DNA of 64,000 bases from Acidimicrobiaceae bacterium. Lineage in GTDB: Bacteria > Actinomycetota > Acidimicrobiia > Acidimicrobiales > Aldehydirespiratoraceae. Below the pieces are notes generated by a model. That model did not search any database. It was not told where the DNA came from and saw only the letters and a program-made list of their open reading frames with translations. Below, one piece after another: positions 46,554-54,416 of the stretch; position 1 is the first letter of the stretch, and the number at the start of each line of letters is the position of its first letter. The stretch covers positions 1-64,000 of the forward strand of contig JAPPMP010000024.1 of NCBI GenBank assembly GCA_028819005.1. Reading direction: 5' to 3'. The position numbers and the translations under genes are program-made.

Positions 46554-46625
46554 CTCGCTCTTCATTGCACGTCCAAATGGGTCAGCCCGGCACTCCTCGC
46601 TCAGAGTGCCCGACGGAAGAGCGAG
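46554..46625. terminator. nested inverted repeats between converging genes
   Basis: CTCGCTCTT (46554-46562) pairs with AAGAGCGAG (46617-46625). Inside, GGCACTC (46589-46595) pairs with GAGTGCC (46604-46610). The structure lies across the end of both converging genes and probably works as a two-way terminator, although no T-run is present. Confidence 0.5.
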
Positions 46626-46636
46626 TTCCCCAATCC

Positions 46637-47140
46637 TCACCGGGTGCGGAACATGTGGGCGACCACAGCGGCTATCGGCGGGGGCTGTCCGTTGGCGAGC
46701 GGCTCGAGCGTGAACTCGATTTGGGATTCTCTGGGGTGGTCACTGGGGATGACCGTGGCCACGAGTTGGCAGGGAACCGAGTTGAGAGCGGTGAACGTCA
46801 CTTGCATGATCTCCGCTTGGGGATCCGCGTAACTGAGTTCGCCGAGTTGGCGTCCCAACTCGCACAGGTGGGCGAAGACGTCCCCGGGCGGCAGCAGCAA
46901 CACCAGCTTTCTGTCGGGTGGGTCCGTTGGCGGTTGAGCAGACGGGGGGTGCTCGACCGCAGGCGTCTGTTGCAGCCACGCGTAAGCCTCGGTGATACGC
47001 GCCGCCGCGGCGGTGTCCCCACCGACGTCAGGATGGGTTTTGCGAATCAGCCTGCGGTAGGCCCGGGTGATGTCTTCGCCTTGCGCGTCTCGGGCCAGCC
47101 CCAGTGTCTCCAGCGCCGAATCGCGGTTCACTGACGACAC
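46637..47140 (-). CDS. J-domain (DnaJ-like) protein
   Basis: The product has 167 residues. The J domain at about 6-55 has LETLGLARDAQGEDITRAYR, the HPD tripeptide at 36-38 (KTHPDVGGD) and AARITEAYAWLQ. After a Pro-rich linker (AVEHPPSAQPPTDPP) the C-terminal 85 residues form a beta-rich domain (LVLLLPPGDVFAHLCELGRQ, MQVTFTALNSVPCQLVATVI) that I do not recognise. It should stimulate an Hsp70, with the C-terminal domain selecting a client. Confidence 0.85.
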   Translation of the reverse strand: MSSVNRDSALETLGLARDAQGEDITRAYRRLIRKTHPDVGGDTAAAARITEAYAWLQQTPAVEHPPSAQPPTDPPDRKLVLLLPPGDVFAHLCELGRQLGELSYADPQAEIMQVTFTALNSVPCQLVATVIPSDHPRESQIEFTLEPLANGQPPPIAAVVAHMFRTR

Positions 47141-47155
47141 TCTAGAGGGCGCTGC

Positions 47156-48973
47156 TCAGACATCGAGGTTCTCGATCTCGGTGAGGAGAAGGGGGAGCAC
47201 CTCTCGCCAGTCGCCCACAATTCCGGCATCGGCGTGCTCCCAGGCGGGAGCCTCCGGGTCGTTGGTGATCGCCAGCACGGACAACGCGCCCCGGACGCCG
47301 ACGGTGTGGTTGAAGTTGCCGCTGGCGCCGATCATGACGAACAGCCGCGGCGAGACGCTGCGTCCGGTGATGCCGATCTGGCGGGCGTGGGGCATCCAAC
47401 CGTTGTCGGTGACTTTGCGGGTGCAGGCGAGTTCCGCGTCGAGAAGTCCGGCTAGAGGATCAAGCTTCGGATAGTCCGACGGGTCGACTCCCCGACCTAC
47501 CGCGATGACCGTCGAAGCGCCGGCCAAGACGTCGATGTCGTCGTCGCGGCGGCGGGCGGTCACCTTGACGCGGCCTCTGGGTCTGACCTCGATTTGCTCC
47601 TCCGCGGGTATCTTCCGCCGGTCGGGTTCAAGGGCCTCCGGCGTCGGCAACACACCGGCGCGTACCGTTGCCAGCTGCACGGCGGTACTTGTGTGAACCG
47701 CGACGATGAGTTGGCTGCCGAAAGCTGACTTCCAGGCCACCAGCCGCCCGTCTTCGACGTCGAACTCCACCGCGTCGCCTGCAAGCCCGGCGCCGAGATC
47801 GGCGGCCACTCGAGAAGCGATCTCCCGGCCGGCGGAAGTGCCAGGGGCCAATATCGCCCATGGCAACCGATCAGCGGCCCAAGTCGCCAAGCCCGCGGCG
47901 ACGTCTTCTTCGATCGCTGCTCCGTGGAGGTGGACTATGTGGTCTGCGCCATAAGCCGCCAAGAACTCTGCGTCAATGGCCGGCTCAGCAGGTGAACTAC
48001 CCATGCTGCTTGGTAGCAGCACTGCCGTAGAGCCGTTGATCTCACCTGCCAGAAGGCTCGCGGCCCCCAGCAACTCCCGCAGAAGTTTGTCGCGTCCGGG
48101 TTCAGCAAGCACCGCCACCACTCCGCCAGGGCCTCCGGGCGAGGTCACGAGTTTCGGCTCGGTCGGCTTCTTGGAGTGATCGAAACCTCCCTTGTCGGCG
48201 ATGACCCGCACCGCGCGGCGGACTTGCTCGGCAAGGGCCAGGCCGCTTTCGACGTAGCGCTCTCGGTCAACTGCCAGCAATCTGGTTTTGCCCACCCGTG
48301 TAGGACTTCCTGCTTGACCCCAGGGTCCGGAACCCAAGGTTTCAGCGTCTACGAAACGAATCCGCTCAGCGGGAGCCAGAGCCCGTCCCGACGGAGAGAC
48401 CTTGCTGGGTTCGCAAAGCCTCTCAGCGCAGGACAACACGGCGGGAAGCGCGATCTCACAGTCGAGCCACTGGTCGTCAAGCTCGCAGCCCAGACTCAAA
48501 TGCTCGCCGTCGAGCCTCAACTCTTTGACCGCTGCCGCGAATGGCAAGTCGAGCAACTCGGCGATCTGTGGGGGTACTTGTCCGGTGTCGGCGTCGACGG
48601 AGCTCTTGCCGCACAGCACCAGGTCGAAAGGGCCGTCTTGGGTGAGCGCCGCGGCCGCGGCTCGAGCGGTTGCCAGCGTGTCAGACCCGGCGAAGGCCGG
48701 GTCGGTGATCAGCACAGCATCAATCCCCACATCTCGGTCAAGCCCCCAGGCGACTGCTTCCCGCAGCGCGTCTTCGGCACTCGGCGGACCCAACGTGTAC
48801 ACGGTGACCGAGCAGTCCGATCGCTGCGAGGCAAGCTCGACGGCCTTCGACACAGCCCTGCGGCAATAGGCGCTCATCTCCAGTTCGGAACCGCTTCGAA
48901 TCAGGCGTCCATCGGGCCCCAATGCCATCTCTTCAATGGCAGGCACCTGCTTGATTAGCACAGCGATCCGCAT
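47156..48973 (-). CDS. etfBA: single-chain fused electron-transfer flavoprotein (beta-alpha fusion)
   Basis: The product has 605 residues. Residues 1 to about 255 match EtfB: MRIAVLIKQVPAIEE, DAVLITDPAFAGSDTLATAR, DLVLCGKSSVDADTGQVPPQ. Residues of about 285-605 match EtfA: GGVVAVLAEPGRDKLLRELL and the FAD domain with ITGRSVSPRLFVMIGASGNF and HTVGVRGALSVLAITNDPEA. Normal bacteria carry two separate genes etfB and etfA; a fused form is known in some archaea. The linker (FDHSKKPTEPKLVTSPGGPGG) joins the parts. An ETF passes electrons from acyl-CoA or amine dehydrogenases to quinone. Confidence 0.9.
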   Translation of the reverse strand: MRIAVLIKQVPAIEEMALGPDGRLIRSGSELEMSAYCRRAVSKAVELASQRSDCSVTVYTLGPPSAEDALREAVAWGLDRDVGIDAVLITDPAFAGSDTLATARAAAAALTQDGPFDLVLCGKSSVDADTGQVPPQIAELLDLPFAAAVKELRLDGEHLSLGCELDDQWLDCEIALPAVLSCAERLCEPSKVSPSGRALAPAERIRFVDAETLGSGPWGQAGSPTRVGKTRLLAVDRERYVESGLALAEQVRRAVRVIADKGGFDHSKKPTEPKLVTSPGGPGGVVAVLAEPGRDKLLRELLGAASLLAGEINGSTAVLLPSSMGSSPAEPAIDAEFLAAYGADHIVHLHGAAIEEDVAAGLATWAADRLPWAILAPGTSAGREIASRVAADLGAGLAGDAVEFDVEDGRLVAWKSAFGSQLIVAVHTSTAVQLATVRAGVLPTPEALEPDRRKIPAEEQIEVRPRGRVKVTARRRDDDIDVLAGASTVIAVGRGVDPSDYPKLDPLAGLLDAELACTRKVTDNGWMPHARQIGITGRSVSPRLFVMIGASGNFNHTVGVRGALSVLAITNDPEAPAWEHADAGIVGDWREVLPLLLTEIENLDV

Positions 48974-49019
48974 AAGTTCCTAGTCCCGCCCTCTACGGTA
49001 TCTTGCTAGCGGCTTGTAG

Positions 49020-49769
49020 CTAGAACCAAGCGGGAGCGTCGGGCAGTTGCGACAGAGCGACCAGCACGGCCAGCTCGCCGAGTTGCTCTGCGGCGCCCAA
49101 GACATCGCCTGTCAGGCCTCCGAATCTGCGGCGCGCGAACACTGCCATAAATGCCGCAATGCCGAGAATGGCCGCGGTGGCCACCGATCCCGCCGCACCG
49201 GACAGAGCAGCGACGCCGAGAACCAGCACTACCACTGCGCTCACCCGGCTGCGGGGGAGATCCGCGGCATATGTCGCGCCCAGCCCGGCCGATCGGGCTC
49301 CGCCCAGGGTCAGCATCAGCACCAGCGCACCGGTTCTTCCCAGGGCGTGCGCGGCGACCAACGCGATCAAACCCTCGGTTCCGTTCAACTCTTGCAAAGC
49401 GCCGACCTTGCCCAGGGTCACCGATATCAACGCCAACGCGCCGAAAGTGCCGATACGGCTGTCACGCATGATCTCCAGCCGGCGCTCCCGGTCGAATCCG
49501 CCCAGAGCGTCGGCAGTGTCTGCCAGGCCGTCTTCATGGAATCCACCGGTGAGGATCGCACCGAGGCCACACACGGCTACCGCTGCGAGCATTGGGTCGA
49601 GAACCTCAACGCCACCGAAGTAAGCCGCTCCGGTGATCGCGCCGATAACCGCGCCTACGACTGGAAACCAGCCGACGGCTGTGCTGATCTCGTCATCGCT
49701 GTCAGGGTGCAGACCTCCCGGCAGACGGGTCAAGAACGCCCAGGCGTAGCGAAATCCGAGCATGCTCAT
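49020..49769 (-). CDS. cobS: adenosylcobinamide-GDP ribazoletransferase (cobalamin synthase)
   Basis: The enzyme joins the lower ligand to cobinamide-GDP in the membrane. It has 249 residues from the ATG at 49769, which overlaps the cobT stop. MLGFRYAWAFLTRLPGG is the usual start, GGFHEDGLADTADALGGFD carries the metal-binding motif, RIGTFGALALI follows, and at least five hydrophobic helices are seen. A longer frame reaches to 50231 but runs inside cobT. Confidence 0.93.
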   Translation of the reverse strand: MSMLGFRYAWAFLTRLPGGLHPDSDDEISTAVGWFPVVGAVIGAITGAAYFGGVEVLDPMLAAVAVCGLGAILTGGFHEDGLADTADALGGFDRERRLEIMRDSRIGTFGALALISVTLGKVGALQELNGTEGLIALVAAHALGRTGALVLMLTLGGARSAGLGATYAADLPRSRVSAVVVLVLGVAALSGAAGSVATAAILGIAAFMAVFARRRFGGLTGDVLGAAEQLGELAVLVALSQLPDAPAWF

Positions 49770-50776
49770 GGGGCAGGAACGGGGGAGTGATCTGCCCACT
49801 CGTCGAAAGTGGCCACCTCTACCACCGCGGCAGCAGCCATTCGTATCAATGGAACAGCGGCGAGGGCGCCTGAGCCCTCGCCGAGCCGGAGGTCGAGTTC
49901 GAGCAGCGGCTCGAGATTGAGGTGTTCGAGCAGGCGAACATGTCCCGGTTCGGCCGACCGATGACCCGCTATGCAGTGTTGCAACGCGCCGGGCGCCTCG
50001 GCCTCCAGGGGAAGCACCGAAGCGGTCGCGATGAAGCCGTCCAGCACCACAGGGATGCTTCTTCGGCGGGCGGTCATCACAGCTGCGGCAATGGCGACGA
50101 GCTCCGCGCCGCCGAGCCGCCGCAAAGCTTCCAAGGGTTGCGCCGAGCCGACTCGCCCAAGCGCGTCTTGCACCACCCTGGCTTTGTTCGAAAGAGCCTC
50201 GCCAAAGACGCCGGTGCCCGGTCCAACCCACTCGAGCGCGGATCCTCCCAACACCGATGCCGCCACCGCCGCGGCGGGAGTCGTGTTGCCGATCCCCATC
50301 TCACCCACGACCAGCAGGTCGGTGTCACAGTCCTCAACGGCATCGATACCCGCCCGTGCGGCAGCATCAAAGCGTTGCGGCGTCAGAGCATCGGTGGTGC
50401 GGATATTCCCGGTCGGGTCTCCGACTGCCACATCCACAACCGAAAGGGAAGCACCGACCTGACTCGCCAGCACTGACGCGGTTGCTTTGCCCTCCGCGAG
50501 AGCCGCAACCATCGCCGCGGTGATGTCTGCGGGGTACGCACTCACCCCTTCAGCGGCAACTCCGTGGTCTCCGGCGAACAAAATGGCGTGAGGACGTTGC
50601 ACGCCGGGGCTCCGGCTGCGTTGCCACCCCGCAAGCCACACAGCGACGCGATCGAGGCGTTCAAAGGCGCCGCTCGGACGCAGCACCTGCGCTGCTCGGT
50701 TCTTGACAGCCCTTTCTGCTGCCTCGTCAGGCGAACTCAGATTCTCCAAAAGAACGCTCAGCTCAGAATCAGACAT
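49766..50776 (-). CDS. cobT: nicotinate-nucleotide-dimethylbenzimidazole phosphoribosyltransferase
   Basis: The enzyme activates the lower-ligand base of cobalamin. It has 336 residues. HAILFAGDHGVAAEGVSAYP, LLVVGEMGIGNTTPAAAVAA and PVVLDGFIATASVLPLEAEA are conserved; the catalytic Glu is in the C-terminal LGEGSGALAAVPLI. It overlaps cobU by eight bases and cobS by four. Confidence 0.94.
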   Translation of the reverse strand: MSDSELSVLLENLSSPDEAAERAVKNRAAQVLRPSGAFERLDRVAVWLAGWQRSRSPGVQRPHAILFAGDHGVAAEGVSAYPADITAAMVAALAEGKATASVLASQVGASLSVVDVAVGDPTGNIRTTDALTPQRFDAAARAGIDAVEDCDTDLLVVGEMGIGNTTPAAAVAASVLGGSALEWVGPGTGVFGEALSNKARVVQDALGRVGSAQPLEALRRLGGAELVAIAAAVMTARRRSIPVVLDGFIATASVLPLEAEAPGALQHCIAGHRSAEPGHVRLLEHLNLEPLLELDLRLGEGSGALAAVPLIRMAAAAVVEVATFDEWADHSPVPAP

Positions 50777-51293
50777 CGAAATCCGCTCTTTGCTCCAGTG
50801 CTACGAGCAAGCCCGAGACGCACAAGTAAGCGGAGTCGGCGCGCCGGGCCATCCGTTGGTTGACGCTGCCAAGCAGGTCGCGGAAAGCTCTGGAGAGCGC
50901 ATCACCGGGGACGATCCCGGACCCAACCTCATTGCTCACCACATACGCCCGTTCACTGCGTTCGGCCAACAGATCAGCGAGTGCCGCCGCATCGTCAAGA
51001 ATCTTCTGTGGTCGGTCCGAGAGCCTGTTGGCGACCCACAGCGCAAGGCAGTCGACGATTATCGTCTGGTCTCGGCCAAGGGCCGCAACCGCCCCAAGCA
51101 AATCGACCGGCTCTTCTAGCAGCGACCAGTGATCAGGCCGGTCCTGTTGGTGGCGGGCGATGCGTTCGGCCATCTCATCGTCACCGGCGGTAGCGGTGGC
51201 GATGACGGTTACAGGCGTGTTCCGCCTGGCCGCGGCCCTGACCGCTACAGACGATTTACCGCTGCGGGCGCCACCGGTTAGGAAGATCAGCAT
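50769..51293 (-). CDS. cobU: adenosylcobinamide kinase / guanylyltransferase
   Basis: The bifunctional enzyme has 174 residues. FLTGGARSGKSSVAVRAA is the P-loop, VTVIATATAGDDEMAERIAR HQ region carries the His that is guanylylated, IIVDCLALWVANRL and VVSNEVGSGIVPGDALSRAF are conserved. It begins the cobU-cobT-cobS string. No cobalamin riboswitch was recognised upstream, where a lipoprotein gene lies 31 bases away on the same strand. Confidence 0.93.
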   Translation of the reverse strand: MLIFLTGGARSGKSSVAVRAAARRNTPVTVIATATAGDDEMAERIARHQQDRPDHWSLLEEPVDLLGAVAALGRDQTIIVDCLALWVANRLSDRPQKILDDAAALADLLAERSERAYVVSNEVGSGIVPGDALSRAFRDLLGSVNQRMARRADSAYLCVSGLLVALEQRADFDV

Positions 51294-51323
51294 TTGGATC
51301 TCAGCGCTGTTTGTTGGCCGCGG

Positions 51324-52220
51324 TCAGGAAACGGTGAGCTGGAGCAGCAGTCGGCCCGAACCTTCGAGTTCGACTTCGAACACCCCTGGGATCTCCGCAA
51401 GAAAGCTGAACTCCAACGGTTGGCCGACAGCGACTGGGTGCAGGATGTCGTAGCCGTGAACATGGATCTCTTCGGAAGTGTCAGAGGTGACCAGAATCGC
51501 CACTTCGGAATTGAGCCCAACGTCAACTCGCTGGTGGCCGCCGACCGGTTCGCCACCGACAATATCAACCGAGATCGTCTGCTGGGACTCCATCTCGTCC
51601 ATCGAGCCACCCTCTTCGGGCTCCATGCCCGACATGTCATGCCCAACCGAACCCGTGTCGTCGGTCGGGCCGTCGGTTGCAAGGGTCGCCTCGGCTGCGG
51701 AGACTTCCAAAGTCGCGGTGTCGTCCACAATGGTTCCGTTTATCGCCATCGCCGAGTGGTCGTTGGAGGACAATTCGACCCGAATCTCGTGAACGCCTGC
51801 TGCAAGCGGCGGCAACTGGTGCCACTCGCCGTATAGGCGCATGATCTTGACCCCGTCGATGTAGAGGTGCATGTGTCCTTCGCCGTCAATGTGCTCGGTG
51901 CTCACATTTTCCGGGGCGAGCCGGAAGTTGGCGGGCACGCTGTGCAGGAGCCAGCCTCCGGAGGGGTCTTCGAGAATGCGCACCGACACCGACGGGTAGG
52001 GTTCGACCGCGGGCGTGGTGGCGGCGCCGTGAGTGTGTCGGCCTCCGTCCGTCTCAAGATGACCGCTCGGAGCAGTCGTTGTCGTGTCGGAGTCGACCGC
52101 AGCGGTACTGCTCGGCGCAGGAGTGTCTGGCGACGTGCTTGCGGAGTCATCCCCGCAGGCCGCGCCAAGGAAGACCAGAGCAGTGGCCACGGTCAAGGAT
52201 CGCCAAAAATAGTCGCGCAC
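51324..52220 (-). CDS. lipoprotein with a cupredoxin-like C-terminal domain
   Basis: The product has 298 residues from the GTG at 52220, which follows GAGAGG. A signal peptide ends in the lipobox LGAAC (TVATALVFLGAACGDDS). A Ser/Thr/Pro linker with a His-containing stretch (ETDGGRHTHGAATTP) precedes a beta domain (HMHLYIDGVKIMRLYGEWHQ), then a Met/Asp-rich loop (GHDMSGMEPEEGGSMDEME). The final domain HQRVDVGLNSEVAILVTSDT, EEIHVHGYD and IPGVFEVELEGSGRLLLQL looks like a cupredoxin fold. His and Met residues hint at copper binding; that is inference. It lies just upstream of cobU. Confidence 0.7.
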   Translation of the reverse strand: MRDYFWRSLTVATALVFLGAACGDDSASTSPDTPAPSSTAAVDSDTTTTAPSGHLETDGGRHTHGAATTPAVEPYPSVSVRILEDPSGGWLLHSVPANFRLAPENVSTEHIDGEGHMHLYIDGVKIMRLYGEWHQLPPLAAGVHEIRVELSSNDHSAMAINGTIVDDTATLEVSAAEATLATDGPTDDTGSVGHDMSGMEPEEGGSMDEMESQQTISVDIVGGEPVGGHQRVDVGLNSEVAILVTSDTSEEIHVHGYDILHPVAVGQPLEFSFLAEIPGVFEVELEGSGRLLLQLTVS

Positions 52221-52373
52221 CAAGGGCCTCTCAGAGATTTTCGCCGCCCCGACCGATCCGGGCCGTGCATCTTCAAGGCTAGAGACAAACCGCCCAGCCG
52301 CCACCGGGTTCGGTGGTCGGGTTCTGTTGATCTGGAGACCGCTGGAACGCGGGCCACTCGGCCTGGAGCCCGC

Positions 52374-53480
52374 CTACCCGGAGCTGAGCACTTCCTGAGT
52401 CTGGGGGTCGATCCAGCGGATCTGATGGGATGGGAAACGGATCCACAATTGCTCTCCAACCGTCACTCCGAACGTCGGGTGGGTCGAGACCTTCATCGGT
52501 TGCGCGTCCGACCCCGCCGACAAGAGGGTGACCGTCAGCAAGTTCTGAGCCCCGAGCGGCTCTACCACCTCGACACGGACCTTGAGCCCATCGCTCACAG
52601 GCGATTGCACGGCCTCCATGTTCTCGGCGCGGATTCCCAGGCGGATCGGCTTTCCCCCATACGCTCGCAGGGCCGGCAGCGCCGATCCCACGGTGAGCTT
52701 CTGGCCTGCCAATTCGACAGCAAGTCGGCCTTTGTCCTGCCTTACGACGCCATCGATGAAATTCATAGGGGGATTGCCTATGAAACCACCTACGAACTCG
52801 TTCGACGGGTCCTCGTAAACAACCGTGGGATGATCGACCTGTTGCAGGACGCCCTCCTTCATGACCGCGACCCGGTCGCCCATGCTCAATGCCTCGATCT
52901 GATCATGAGTGACGTAGATCGTGGTGGCGTTGACCTCAGCCAACAGGCGCTTGAGCTCGGCGCGCATCTCCAGCCGCAGCAGCGCGTCGAGGTTGCTCAA
53001 AGGTTCGTCCATCAACAACACCTCGGCTTTCATCGCCAAGGCGCGGGCAACCGCGACCCGCTGTCGCTGACCGCCGCTCATTGCACTCGGTTTGCGGTCG
53101 AGCAGTTCTTCTATGTGCAGCAACGAAGCAGCCTCTTCGACCCGTTCTTGAATCACTTCTTTGGGGGTCTTGCTCATCCGCAGACCGAAGCCGATGTTGT
53201 TGCGGACTGACATGTGCGGAAAGATCGCGTAACTCTGGAACACCATGGAGATCTTGCGGTTCCCCGCAGGTACGTAGGTCACGTCGCGTCCATCGATCGT
53301 GATGCGGCCCGAGTCCACCATCCCGAGCCCGGCGATTGCCCGCAACAACGTCGTCTTGCCGCAACCGCTCGGCCCTAGCAGCACCAGGAACTCGCCGTCG
53401 TCGACGGTCAGACTCACGTCGTCGATCGCGACCTTGCTTCCGAACGACTTGCTTGCACGCTCTACAACGATCTCAGACAC
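52374..53480 (-). CDS. sugar ABC transporter ATP-binding protein (MalK/UgpC type)
   Basis: The product has 368 residues. Walker A is LLGPSGCGKTTLLRAIAGL, signature MSGGQRQRVAVARALAMKAE, Walker B VLLMDEPLSNLDALLR, switch His in YVTHDQIEALSM. The C-terminal regulatory domain of the MalK type follows (IRLGIRAENMEAVQ). It powers the two permeases just upstream. It is fourth in the order binding protein, permease, permease, ATPase. Confidence 0.93.
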   Translation of the reverse strand: MSEIVVERASKSFGSKVAIDDVSLTVDDGEFLVLLGPSGCGKTTLLRAIAGLGMVDSGRITIDGRDVTYVPAGNRKISMVFQSYAIFPHMSVRNNIGFGLRMSKTPKEVIQERVEEAASLLHIEELLDRKPSAMSGGQRQRVAVARALAMKAEVLLMDEPLSNLDALLRLEMRAELKRLLAEVNATTIYVTHDQIEALSMGDRVAVMKEGVLQQVDHPTVVYEDPSNEFVGGFIGNPPMNFIDGVVRQDKGRLAVELAGQKLTVGSALPALRAYGGKPIRLGIRAENMEAVQSPVSDGLKVRVEVVEPLGAQNLLTVTLLSAGSDAQPMKVSTHPTFGVTVGEQLWIRFPSHQIRWIDPQTQEVLSSG

Positions 53481-53528
53481 GGAACAGACCTCGTATTTCC
53501 GAGGAGCAGGGGGCGAAGGCTGCCGACC

Positions 53529-54416
53529 TCACTTCGTCACCTGGCTCCACATGTTGAACAGATAATTTCGGATGAAGAACATAAACACGATCGACGGAGC
53601 CATCAAGAAGAACCCGCCGGCGAACTGATAGGCGTCGCTCGACTGCTGGAGTTGGACCAACAGCAGCGCGGGAAGCGTCCGGTTCTCCAAAGTGAGCACC
53701 CCAGCGGCGAAGACTTCGTTCCAGCTCAGGACGAACGCGAAAATAGAGCTGGCAGCGATTCCAGGCAGCGCGAGGGGCAGCACTATGTGCCAGAACGACT
53801 GGAGTGCAGACGCCCCGAACACCTGCCCTGCTTCTTCGAGTTCATGGGGGACACTGGCGAACACGCTGGCGATGATCAAAACCGACGTCGGCATTGTCAA
53901 CGCGGTGTGCATGAACGCGAGACTGTAGAGGCTGTCGAAGATTCCGGCGCGAAGAAAGAACACGGCCAGCGGGATTGACAGCACCACGATCGGGAACGCC
54001 CGCACCGCCAGAATTCCGAGGCGCACAAGGTCCCGGCCGGGAAATATGTAACGGGCAATGGCGTAGCCCGCCGGCGCCGCCAGGATCGTTGACAACAACA
54101 GCGTGATGATCGCCACGATGAGGCTGTTCCAGAGCCCGTCGACAACGCCCGGCTGGTCGAGGAAGAATCGCACTGTGTCAGTAGAGAAGGGAATGAACGG
54201 CAGCACGCTCTTCGGATACGAGCGAACCGCCTCTCGGGTGGTGAACGCCATCGACGTCAAGAAGAACAAGGGGACGAGAATCCACAGAACGATGAGTCCG
54301 GCGCCCAGGTAGGTCCAGACCCGGCCCCGGTTCGCGCGCCGCTTCATGTTGCGGTGCAAGCGCTGGACTTCCGAAGAGTCCAGCGGCAAAAGAACGTCGA
54401 ACTTCCTCTCGGTCAT
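53529..54416 (-). CDS. sugar ABC transporter permease (MalG type)
   Basis: The product has 295 residues with six hydrophobic helices, the first at about 34-57 (TYLGAGLIVLWILVPLFFLT). The EAA loop that contacts the ATPase is VPHELEEAGQVFGASALQSF then WHIVLPLALPG. It overlaps the first permease gene by four bases (ATGA). Confidence 0.93.
   Translation of the reverse strand: MTERKFDVLLPLDSSEVQRLHRNMKRRANRGRVWTYLGAGLIVLWILVPLFFLTSMAFTTREAVRSYPKSVLPFIPFSTDTVRFFLDQPGVVDGLWNSLIVAIITLLLSTILAAPAGYAIARYIFPGRDLVRLGILAVRAFPIVVLSIPLAVFFLRAGIFDSLYSLAFMHTALTMPTSVLIIASVFASVPHELEEAGQVFGASALQSFWHIVLPLALPGIAASSIFAFVLSWNEVFAAGVLTLENRTLPALLLVQLQQSSDAYQFAGGFFLMAPSIVFMFFIRNYLFNMWSQVTK

Noticed and set aside
51294..52373. 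cobalamin riboswitch before cobU
   Set aside because: No B12-box-like sequence or matching stems were found; the spacer to the lipoprotein gene is only 30 bases and the gap before that gene shows just a weak CCACCG-GGTT-CGGTGG stem.
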